Of a DNA stretch of 51,533 bases, positions 7,556 to 15,590 are shown one piece after another. Both the position numbers and the translations under genes were made by a program. The stretch's first letter is position 1. Each line of letters starts with the position of its first letter. Source of the stretch: JACNLC01 sp964607375 (lineage in GTDB: Bacteria; Fidelibacterota; Marinisomatia; SCGC-AAA003-L08; JACNLC01); assembly GCA_964607375.1 (NCBI GenBank), contig CAZSJY010000004.1:1-51533 (forward strand). The letters are read 5' to 3'. Under the pieces are notes generated by a model, which saw only the letters and a list, made by a program, of their open reading frames with translations, was not told where the DNA came from and made no database searches.

Positions 7556-9709
7556 TCATTCATCTCTAAATCTAGAAAATGGACTTTGGTGTTTGCTACA
7601 CAAACTTTTTGGTTGATTTTGTATAATAAATATTTCTGTCATTCGTGTATCACCAGGGCACCATCGGGTAGTTTTTTCATAAGTTTCTGTGCAAATTTCC
7701 AATTCAACAATTCCATCAGGTATTTCCCAATCTTCTTCGGGATATTCCTTAACTTCATAAATTTGATTTATAGCTTTTGCCCAAATAGGAAGTGCAGCTA
7801 CGGACCCAAATTGTTCGTTTCCTAATGAAATGGATGGATCATCAACACCTATCCAAACGCCCATCGCAATTTGTGGTGTATAACCTACAAACCAAGCATC
7901 AGTTTTGCTGTCTGTAGTCCCTGTTTTACCAGCTGCGGGTCTTTTAAATTTATACTTCCAGCGTAAAGCTCCACCAGTACCTGCATCAACTACTGACCTC
8001 ATCATATCCCGTAATAGATAAATAGTAGATTCGTCTTTAATTTCTCTAGATTCTGGAAAAAAATCTCGTTTACTTCTACCATAACGATCTTCTATTTTTG
8101 TTATAGCAAATGGTTTTGAGTAAATTCCATTACTGGCAAAAACAGAATATGCGGCTGTAATTTCTAGTGGATAAACCTCCGATACTCCTAATGCAATAGA
8201 TTCATAAGCACGGATGTTGGTTGTTAATCCAAACAATTTAGCATTTTCCTTGACTGCGTCAGGAGTAACCAATTCTTGTACGACTCTAACCGATACTAAA
8301 TTTAGAGATCTTCGTAAACCATCTCTAAGAGTAGTCAGCAAACCTGTTGAACCATCGTGATTTTGAGGATTCCAAAGAGTTGTATCATCAATAAACTTTA
8401 CTAAAGGTTGGTTTAACAACTGTGTAGTTGGCTTGTAACCATTCTCTAAAGCAGTTAGATAAATAAAAGGTTTGAAAACTGAACCAGGCTGTCGTTTCGC
8501 TTGAACTGAACGATTAAAATGATCAACATATTCATCTTCTTGTCTTCCACCAATCATCCCAAGTATATGGCCATTTTTTGGATTTATTACAACAGCAGCA
8601 CCTTGAACTAAAAACTGATTTCGTAAAATTCCCGGTATAGTGGTTCCTTCAGAAAGAATCTGTTTAATTGAGTCCATATCAAAACCAGATTGAGTTAGAG
8701 CATTTTCTAACCTTTCTTGATCCTCTAAAAATTCCGAGTTTAACACTTTCTGATTTTTTTCCATCCCGGACAAGAAGGCACCTTCAAGTGCCTTTTGGAT
8801 TTCCATATCTAAAGTTGTATGAATTACTAATCCGTCTTTATACAGATTAATTTTAAGGTCTTCATCAATTTTCTCAAGTTCTCTTCTAATATATTCGGAG
8901 AAATATGGTGCACGACCTGGATCTTCACCAGCAACTTTTTCGGATAAAGGACTGGAACTTATTTTGTTATATTCTGATTCACTTATATATTCTCTTTTTG
9001 TCATAACAGAAAGAACCAAATTCCTCCTCCAGTTAGCTTTTTCAGGATGATTGATTGGAGAATAATATGCTGGTGCAGGAAGTAAACCGATTAAAGTAGC
9101 ACATTCATTCAGATTCAAGTCATCAACATCCTTTCCAAAATAATATTTGGAAGCTGTCTGAACCCCATAAGTCCCATGTCCGAAATATACCGAATTGAGA
9201 TATAATTCCATTATTTCTGATTTGGTGTATGTTCTCTCGATTTGGATCGCAGTTAATAGTTCTTTTAATTTTCTGGTAACAGTTTTTTTGAAACCAATAG
9301 TGTCATACATGTTTCTAGCAAGCTGTTGCGTGATGGTACTTGCTCCCTGCTTGCGACTCATTGTTAAGATATCTATTACAACTGCTCTTAAAATTCCACG
9401 AATACTTACCCCAGGATGAGCATAAAACCTATGATCTTCCATAGAAATTAATGCATTAATTAAATCTCTTGGAATTCTACCAATTGGTACAACATCTCTT
9501 TTAAATGTGTAAAGTTCTTTGATTAGTTGGCCATCAGCAGACATAATTTTTGTAACAGTTTCCGGATTAAATGTACGAAGCTCATCAAGTGAAGGTAAAT
9601 CTTCAGATAGAATAATTAGATAAATAATTCCACCTAAAAACAATGTAAATAAACATAAAAAGGTGTTTATGAACACCTTTTTCCATGTTGATATTTTTTT
9701 AGTTTTCAC
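7556..9709 (-). CDS. mrcA: class A penicillin-binding protein (PBP1A family), 717 aa
   Basis: This is a bifunctional peptidoglycan polymerase. It has an N-terminal membrane anchor (about residues 11-34). The GT51 glycosyltransferase domain has EDHRFYAHPG at 91-100 and QGASTITQQLARN. The transpeptidase domain has its catalytic serine in SVFK at 410-413, the SLN box in RRSLNLVSV, and KTG at 595-597. It ends with a short Cys-containing tail (LEICTETYEKTTRWCPGD) common in this family. The GTG start overlaps the korB stop (GTGA), so translation is probably coupled to the oxidoreductase genes, an unexpected partnership. The end lies about 40 bases from the convergent phosphorylase gene. Confidence 0.95.
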   Translation of the reverse strand: MKTKKISTWKKVFINTFLCLFTLFLGGIIYLIILSEDLPSLDELRTFNPETVTKIMSADGQLIKELYTFKRDVVPIGRIPRDLINALISMEDHRFYAHPGVSIRGILRAVVIDILTMSRKQGASTITQQLARNMYDTIGFKKTVTRKLKELLTAIQIERTYTKSEIMELYLNSVYFGHGTYGVQTASKYYFGKDVDDLNLNECATLIGLLPAPAYYSPINHPEKANWRRNLVLSVMTKREYISESEYNKISSSPLSEKVAGEDPGRAPYFSEYIRRELEKIDEDLKINLYKDGLVIHTTLDMEIQKALEGAFLSGMEKNQKVLNSEFLEDQERLENALTQSGFDMDSIKQILSEGTTIPGILRNQFLVQGAAVVINPKNGHILGMIGGRQEDEYVDHFNRSVQAKRQPGSVFKPFIYLTALENGYKPTTQLLNQPLVKFIDDTTLWNPQNHDGSTGLLTTLRDGLRRSLNLVSVRVVQELVTPDAVKENAKLFGLTTNIRAYESIALGVSEVYPLEITAAYSVFASNGIYSKPFAITKIEDRYGRSKRDFFPESREIKDESTIYLLRDMMRSVVDAGTGGALRWKYKFKRPAAGKTGTTDSKTDAWFVGYTPQIAMGVWIGVDDPSISLGNEQFGSVAALPIWAKAINQIYEVKEYPEEDWEIPDGIVELEICTETYEKTTRWCPGDTRMTEIFIIQNQPKSLCSKHQSPFSRFRDE

Positions 9710-10728
9710 TTTACTTCCCAGGTGTGTCCTTCGTTGAATAGCTTATCAATACTACCATTCCCTTTTTGTAATTTAGCATTATCAATTTGTTCCAATAACA
9801 TTTCTTCATAAGAAGATTTATCTTCGCGATATAAAATTCCAATAGGTGTTGGGAATTCATCTTCATAGGTAAGCTCACTCAATAGAAGTCCTTGTATTTT
9901 ATTGGTTTCATTGTGAACTAATACATCGGAAATTTTGTATTTATCACCAATACTAACTACTTTAAGCTTTGAACCAACAAGACATAATGCTTTATCTCTG
10001 TCTTTGCCAAACAACATTGGTTCTCCGTGCTCTAACATAAGAACATTTTCTTGTTTTTCTTTCTTTTTAGTTAGATTTGAAAATGCACCGTTGTTAAAAA
10101 TCACACAATTTTGGTAAATCTCTACAAAAGAAGTTCCTTTATGTGCATAGGCAGATTTCATAAGTTCCTGGAGATGTTTTTGCTCCATATCAATTCCTCT
10201 GGCAATAAAGGTACCAGCTGCACCAAGTGCTAATTGTGGAGGATTAAATGGATAATCAACGGTTCCCATTGGTGATGATTTTGTCCGTTTACCAAGTTCT
10301 GTAGTAGGAGAATATTGTCCCTTTGTTAAACCATAAATTCGATTGTTAAACATCAGAATATTGATGTCTAAATTTCTTCGTAGAATGTGAATAAAGTGAT
10401 TTCCACCAATTGCCATCGCATCTCCATCACCAGTAATCATCCAAACTGATAAATCCGGATTTGATAGTTTTGCACCTGATGCTAGTGCTGGTGCACGACC
10501 ATGGATGCTGTGAAATCCGAATGTATCCATGTAGTATGGAAAACGACTTGAACAACCTATCCCTGATACTACCAGAAATTTCTCTTTTGGGATTCCAAGT
10601 TGAGGAAAAACTTTTTGAACTTGAGATAAAATTGCATAATCACCACAGCCAGGACACCAACGAACTTCCTGTCCAGATATAAAATCTTTTTTTGTAAGAG
10701 GTTCTTCTAAATTTTTGTAATTACTCAT
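9706..10728 (-). CDS. korB: 2-oxoacid:ferredoxin oxidoreductase, beta subunit, 340 aa
   Basis: This is the thiamine-diphosphate and [4Fe-4S]-binding subunit. It contains RWCPGCGDYAIL, GIGCSSRFPYYM and the TPP/Mg motif GDGDAMAIGGNHFIH, with N..IYGLTKGQ after it. The pattern is that of the 2-oxoglutarate type (KorB) rather than pyruvate enzymes, although the substrate is an inference. With KorA it makes succinyl-CoA and reduced ferredoxin, or runs in reverse. The ATG has an AAGGGA ribosome site that overlaps the end of korA. Confidence 0.92.
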   Translation of the reverse strand: MSNYKNLEEPLTKKDFISGQEVRWCPGCGDYAILSQVQKVFPQLGIPKEKFLVVSGIGCSSRFPYYMDTFGFHSIHGRAPALASGAKLSNPDLSVWMITGDGDAMAIGGNHFIHILRRNLDINILMFNNRIYGLTKGQYSPTTELGKRTKSSPMGTVDYPFNPPQLALGAAGTFIARGIDMEQKHLQELMKSAYAHKGTSFVEIYQNCVIFNNGAFSNLTKKKEKQENVLMLEHGEPMLFGKDRDKALCLVGSKLKVVSIGDKYKISDVLVHNETNKIQGLLLSELTYEDEFPTPIGILYREDKSSYEEMLLEQIDNAKLQKGNGSIDKLFNEGHTWEVK

Positions 10729-10734
10729 TTGTCG

Positions 10735-12585
10735 TTATCCCTTCAGAACTTCTTGTAATTTATCATAGATTTCAGTGACTGTTAATGGTCTTCCTTGAAT
10801 TATATTTAATCCTTCAGAATTAACTAGATATTTTGCCCTAATTATATTTTTCAGTTGACCAGAATTAACTTCCGGAATAAGAATATTCTTAAATCCTTTA
10901 AGTAACGAACCAAGATTTTTTGGAAATGGATTCAAGTACATTAGATGTATATGTGATACTTTTTGTCCATTTTTAATACACTGTTTTACAGCAGTTCGAA
11001 TTGCACCATAAGTACTTCCCCAACCGAGAACTAGTAAATCACCTGTCTCATTACCCAAAGGTTTAATTAACGGAATATTTTCAGCGATGATATCCACTTT
11101 TTTCTGCCTGAGTTCGGTCATATATTGATGATTGTCAGCTTCATAGTTAACATTTCCACTACCTTCAGTTTTTTCCAAACCGCCAATTCTGTGTTCCAAG
11201 CCCTTTGTCCCTGGTATTCCCCAAGGTCTGGCTAAAGTAGTTTTATCATGAGAAAACGGTAAAAAGTTTTCTGGATCAGTAGTTTGATGTGTTTTAATGG
11301 GTTGAAGTTCTTCAAAGTTTGGAATTAACCAAGGTTCAGAACCATTTCCGAGATACCCATCGGTTAATAGAATAACTGGAATCATATGTTCTAAGGCAAT
11401 TCTACTCGCTTCGTAAGCTGCTTCAAAACAATGAGCAGGGGTCGATGCAGAAACAACCGGAACAGGTGTTTCTCCATTTCTACCAAACATTGCTTGATAT
11501 AAATCAGATTGCTCAGTTTTGGTTGGTAATCCTGTTGATGGTCCACCGCGTTGAACATTTACAATTACCATTGGAATTTCAGCAGAAACAGCTAAAGTAA
11601 GTGCTTCTGTTTTGAGAGCCATCCCCGGACCACTTGTTGCAGTAACAGCAAAACTTCCAGCATAAGCTGCTCCAATTGTGCTAACAACACCTGCTATCTC
11701 GTCTTCAGCTTGAAATGTTTTTACTCCAAAGTTCTTATACGATGCTAAATAATGCAAAATATCGCTAGCAGGAGTAATAGGATATCCACCATAAAACAAC
11801 TCAAGTTCTGCTTTCTCAGATGCTGCAAGTAATCCAAAAGTTATTGCCTGATTTCCCATTACATTTCTGTAAGTGCCCTCTTTGAATTTTGCTTTAGGAA
11901 CTCTATATGATGTTCTAATTATCTCAAGTGTTTCACCATAATTATAACCAGCTTTTAATGCGCGTGTATTTGATTCTATAACATCTGGTCTATTTGTAAA
12001 TTTATTTTTTAGAAATTTGATTGTGGATTCAATGTTTCTATCATACAGCCAATACAAAAATCCCAAAGCAAACATATTAGTACTTCTGTTGACAATTTTA
12101 GGGGATAATCCTATATTACCAACTGCATCGGCAACTAATTGCGTCATATCGACTTTGATTAATCGATAATTGTTTAATGATTTATCCATTAGTGGATTAT
12201 CAATCCACCCAGCAAGTTTTAAATTCTTCTTTGTGAAACCAGCTGTGTTTACCAATAGAATACCGTGATCTCTCAAATCTTTTAGATGGACCTTCATAGC
12301 AGCAGGATTCATCGCAACTAGAACATCCAATTTATCGCCAGGGGTGTGAATATCTAAACTGCTAAACTGAATCTGAAATGAGCTTACTCCGGCAAGTGTA
12401 CCTGCTGGTGCTCGTATTTCCGATGGGTAGTCAGGAAAAGTAGATAAGTCATTTCCTACAATAGCAGTATTATCAGAGAATTGCGTACCTGTCAGTTGCA
12501 TTCCGTCTCCGGAATCCCCAGCAAATCTTATAGTTACAACTTCAAGATTTTCTCTCCGCTGGGAACTGTTGTCCACATCATTCAT
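10735..12585 (-). CDS. korA: 2-oxoacid:ferredoxin oxidoreductase, fused gamma-alpha subunit, 616 aa
   Basis: Residues ~15-200 are the gamma domain (VTIRFAGDSGDGMQLTG ... YPSEIRAPAGTLAGVSSFQI). They are fused to the alpha domain with the YPITPASDILHYL motif and FQAEDEIAGVVSTIGAAYAG, SGPGMALKTEAL and NVQRGGPSTGLPTKTEQSD. This fused form is typical of two-subunit KorAB enzymes in FCB bacteria and actinobacteria. The enzyme links the TCA cycle to ferredoxin, and a 2Fe-2S ferredoxin is encoded at 32159 in this window. The ATG at 12585 fits the domain start better than the upstream TTG at 12600. It is the first gene of korA-korB-mrcA. Confidence 0.92.
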   Translation of the reverse strand: MNDVDNSSQRRENLEVVTIRFAGDSGDGMQLTGTQFSDNTAIVGNDLSTFPDYPSEIRAPAGTLAGVSSFQIQFSSLDIHTPGDKLDVLVAMNPAAMKVHLKDLRDHGILLVNTAGFTKKNLKLAGWIDNPLMDKSLNNYRLIKVDMTQLVADAVGNIGLSPKIVNRSTNMFALGFLYWLYDRNIESTIKFLKNKFTNRPDVIESNTRALKAGYNYGETLEIIRTSYRVPKAKFKEGTYRNVMGNQAITFGLLAASEKAELELFYGGYPITPASDILHYLASYKNFGVKTFQAEDEIAGVVSTIGAAYAGSFAVTATSGPGMALKTEALTLAVSAEIPMVIVNVQRGGPSTGLPTKTEQSDLYQAMFGRNGETPVPVVSASTPAHCFEAAYEASRIALEHMIPVILLTDGYLGNGSEPWLIPNFEELQPIKTHQTTDPENFLPFSHDKTTLARPWGIPGTKGLEHRIGGLEKTEGSGNVNYEADNHQYMTELRQKKVDIIAENIPLIKPLGNETGDLLVLGWGSTYGAIRTAVKQCIKNGQKVSHIHLMYLNPFPKNLGSLLKGFKNILIPEVNSGQLKNIIRAKYLVNSEGLNIIQGRPLTVTEIYDKLQEVLKG

Positions 12586-12625
12586 AGTTTGTTTTCTCAA
12601 ATTTCTATTTAATTATGGTGTTTAT

Positions 12626-12648
12626 TTGTAAATGTTACTTATTTACAA
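12626..12648. promoter_or_regulatory. inverted repeat upstream of korA
   Basis: TTGTAAAT and ATTTACAA form 8-bp arms around a 7-base centre, about 40 bases before the korA ATG. It could be an operator or part of a promoter. The rest of the 400-bp region between korA and the Dcp-type gene (12601-13008) holds no ORF I can support. Confidence 0.35.
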
Positions 12649-12949
12649 GCAAGCAAAATTACCTTGCATTATGTGATTATAACAAAATCAAATTTTAGCT
12701 TATCCAATTAATTGTTGCTTTGGGAAAACAGTAATCATAAAATTGTTCATAACTAAGAATTTAGATGAAGTATTTTGTTTATTGTTACAAATTTTCATAA
12801 CAATAACTGACCAAAATAGTATTTTGGGTTAAAACCTACATTATAAATAACTGTGTAAGTATGCGACTAAATTACCATTGTGTAAATAACATCTGCACAA
12901 GTGTCATATTGATTTAGATAAATACTTTATCTCTTCATCAAAATTATTG

Positions 12950-12957
12950 TAAACTTG
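12950..12957 (+). promoter_or_regulatory. FCB-type -7 element upstream of the M3 peptidase gene
   Basis: TAAACTTG resembles the TAnnTTTG -7 element of Bacteroidetes-type promoters and is followed by CG, as at the isc promoter. It would give a leader of about 45 bases. The -33 element is not obvious. Confidence 0.3.
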
Positions 12958-13008
12958 CGAGGTCTCACGGGGAAGTATTTGACTAAAACAATAAACTTAG
13001 GAAATATT

Positions 13009-15054
13009 ATGTCACACATTAATAATAATCCATTTTTACATGAAAGTAATTTACCATATAATGTAGTTCCATTTGATAAAATAGAAACTGATCACTTTAT
13101 ACCAGCGATACAAGAAAAAATGGCAATCGCTAGGAGCAATATAGAACAAATTAAAAACAATTCCGATGAACCTAATTTTGAAAACACAATATTAGCTTTG
13201 GAAACTTGTTCAGAAGATTTGGGTACGATCGTTGAAACTTATTTCAATCTATATAGTGCTGAATCAGACGGCAAATTTAAGGAATTAGCACAACAAATCT
13301 CTCCTATGATGGCTGATTTTAGTAACAATATTATTTTAGATGAAACTCTATATAAAAAGGTTAAAGAAGTCTATGATTCAATGGCTTCTTCCGATTTGAC
13401 AAATGAACAGATACGATTAACCGAAAAAAAATATCTTGGATTTGTTAGAAATGGGGCTAACCTAGATGAAACTAAAAAAACTAGACTAAGGACTCTGAAT
13501 CAAGAATTATCCAAATTAGGTCCACAATATTCTAAGAATTTGCTTGATGCCACAAACGATTTTGAGCTTCATATTACCGATAAGAGTAAATTATCAGGAA
13601 TTCCTGAAATTGCGTTATCTTCAGCCGAGAATATTGCAAAGCAAAAAGGTAAAGATGGGGGCTGGTTGTTTACACTTCAAATGCCGAGTTGGCTACCAAT
13701 TGTTAAATATGCTGAGAATCGTAAACTCCGGGAGACTATTTTAAAGGAACTTGGGACATTAGCAGTTGATGGGAAATTTGACAATAGCAATATTCTAAAG
13801 AGAATAGCAAAACTAAAGCACGAAAAAGCTGTACTTCTAGGTTTTAACTCTCACGCAGATTATACACTTCAAGAACGGATGGCAGAAAAGACCGAAGCTG
13901 TAATGGACTTTTTAAGTACTGTAAAATCCACAGCTATAGCAACAGCAAAAAAAGATGTTGAAGAAGTTAGACTACTTGCAAAAGAATTAGATGGAATTGA
14001 TGATTTTAGTTCTTGGGATTTTTCATACTACTCAGAAAAATTAAAACAAAAGAAGTTCGATTATGATGGAGAAAAACTAAGACCATATTTTAAAATTGAA
14101 AATGTATTCGATGGAATATTTACAATTGCTTACAAATTGTATGGATTAAATTTCAAGAAATTATCTGAAATTCCTGTATATCACCCTGATGTAACTGTCT
14201 ATGAAGTCAAAAATGAAAATGGTAAATTTGTTGGTCTATTATATATGGACATGTTCCCGAGAGAAACCAAACGTAACGGAGCATGGATGACTACTTTCAG
14301 AGGTCAAGGACTCTATAAGGGTGAAGTTATCAGACCCCATGTATCTATTGTTACCAATTTAACTCCATCCACACAGGATAAACCTTCTTTGTTAGACATG
14401 TCAGAAGTTAGGACTATTTTCCATGAATTTGGACATGCATTACATGGATTGTTGTCAGATTGCACTTACCAATCACTCGCAAGTCCGAATGTATTTTGGG
14501 ATTTTGTTGAGTTACCATCTCAAATTATGGAGAACTGGCTCTTAGAAAAGGAAGCACTCGATATTTTTGCAAAGCATTATGAGACTGGTGATTCAATTCC
14601 ACAAGAACAAATCGAAAAAATCAAAAAGGTTCAACATTTTAATGCGGGCTATCAAAGTATTCGACAGATTACGCTTGGTCTGATAGATATGGCTTGGCAT
14701 ACACAGGATACCTCCTTTGTTGAAAGTATTACTGATTTTGAGAACTCTATTGTTGAAGAATTGAGGTTATTACCAAGGATAGAAGGAGCTAATACTTCAT
14801 GTAGCTTTGCTCATATTTTCGGAGGAGGATATTCTGCTGGTTATTATTCTTACAAATGGGCTGAAGTACTGGATGCAGATGCTTTTGAGTATTTTAAAGA
14901 AAATGGAATTTTCAACAGGGATGTTGCTAATTCGTTCAACAACAATATTTTATCAAAAGGAAATACTGACCATCCAATGGACTTATATATAAAATTCCGA
15001 GGTAAAAAACCAGACCCTAATGCACTTTTTAGGAGAGATGGGTTTATTAGATAG
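13009..15054 (+). CDS. M3-family oligopeptidase, Dcp/OpdA type, 681 aa
   Basis: The zinc motif HEFGHALHG starts at residue 472, with SPNVFWDFVELPSQIMENW downstream. The region from NPFLHESNLPYNVVPFDKI to the C-terminal GYSAGYYSYKWAEVLDADAFEYF matches the Dcp/oligopeptidase A layout, and the length equals that of E. coli Dcp (about 680). There is no signal peptide, so it is probably cytosolic and degrades short peptides. The ATG at 13009 with TTAGGAAA upstream is preferred to the in-frame TTG at 12955. It could act on peptides brought in by the Opp/Yej-type importer in this window, but this is only a suggestion. Confidence 0.93.
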   Translation: MSHINNNPFLHESNLPYNVVPFDKIETDHFIPAIQEKMAIARSNIEQIKNNSDEPNFENTILALETCSEDLGTIVETYFNLYSAESDGKFKELAQQISPMMADFSNNIILDETLYKKVKEVYDSMASSDLTNEQIRLTEKKYLGFVRNGANLDETKKTRLRTLNQELSKLGPQYSKNLLDATNDFELHITDKSKLSGIPEIALSSAENIAKQKGKDGGWLFTLQMPSWLPIVKYAENRKLRETILKELGTLAVDGKFDNSNILKRIAKLKHEKAVLLGFNSHADYTLQERMAEKTEAVMDFLSTVKSTAIATAKKDVEEVRLLAKELDGIDDFSSWDFSYYSEKLKQKKFDYDGEKLRPYFKIENVFDGIFTIAYKLYGLNFKKLSEIPVYHPDVTVYEVKNENGKFVGLLYMDMFPRETKRNGAWMTTFRGQGLYKGEVIRPHVSIVTNLTPSTQDKPSLLDMSEVRTIFHEFGHALHGLLSDCTYQSLASPNVFWDFVELPSQIMENWLLEKEALDIFAKHYETGDSIPQEQIEKIKKVQHFNAGYQSIRQITLGLIDMAWHTQDTSFVESITDFENSIVEELRLLPRIEGANTSCSFAHIFGGGYSAGYYSYKWAEVLDADAFEYFKENGIFNRDVANSFNNNILSKGNTDHPMDLYIKFRGKKPDPNALFRRDGFIR

Positions 15055-15590
15055 TATTGCAATCCAAAAATATTTTCTAAACATTTACTATAGTAATATT
15101 GATTACTTCTGAAACCAGTATGTGTTACTCCTTGTCTTCTAGTACTGACGAACTATTCTATAAAAGGTTGATCATCTTTTTGTAATAAAACTGTATAAGG
15201 TGTATGTTTCCATGTATCCTTCATATTGACAATAGGAGATTTACAAGTACCAAGCCTTCTTGATGCTAATTCGTAAATCCTGCCTAAACATAATAATTCT
15301 AATGAACTAATGTTAATCAGTTTGTCTCAAACTATCTAGCGATAAATTTCCAAAAGGTAATGAAAAATTATATCAAATTGACAATTCATTAGATAGATTT
15401 TGTTCAAATAGAGAAATTCGCAATATTCTTAAATTGGTTGTAAATTACAAAACCTTCCCAGGGTTGTAAAAAACTATATATAATCCAAAAAACGCAAGAA
15501 ATAGAAATTCCTCAGCCAGTACAGAAATGTATGGTAAATGCGATGGTATTTCAGCTTCAGGAGGTTATATTCGTCTTTAATTATTTTTGA
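15055..15590. other. intergenic stretch with decayed coding sequence
   Basis: No intact gene is visible. On the plus strand, 15317-15580 reads as about 87 codons interrupted by a single TAA at 15467-15469 and ending GKCDGISASGGYIRL. On the minus strand, 15326-15153 reads as about 57 codons (ELLCLGRIYELASRRLG ... VLLQKDDQPFIE) without a usable start. Both look more protein-like than chance but match nothing I recognise, and they could be remnants of one or two lost genes. A small palindrome (TTGTAA-A-TTACAA) lies at 15438-15450. Confidence 0.35.

Noticed and set aside
7550..7825. A 91-codon plus-strand frame after the phosphorylase gene.
   Set aside because: It is the complement of the C-terminal part of the PBP1A gene, which has clear family motifs there.
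8668..8850. Small open frames opposite the PBP1A, kor, isc and cytochrome genes.
   Set aside because: They lie antisense to well-supported genes, lack ribosome sites and family features, and follow from the base composition.
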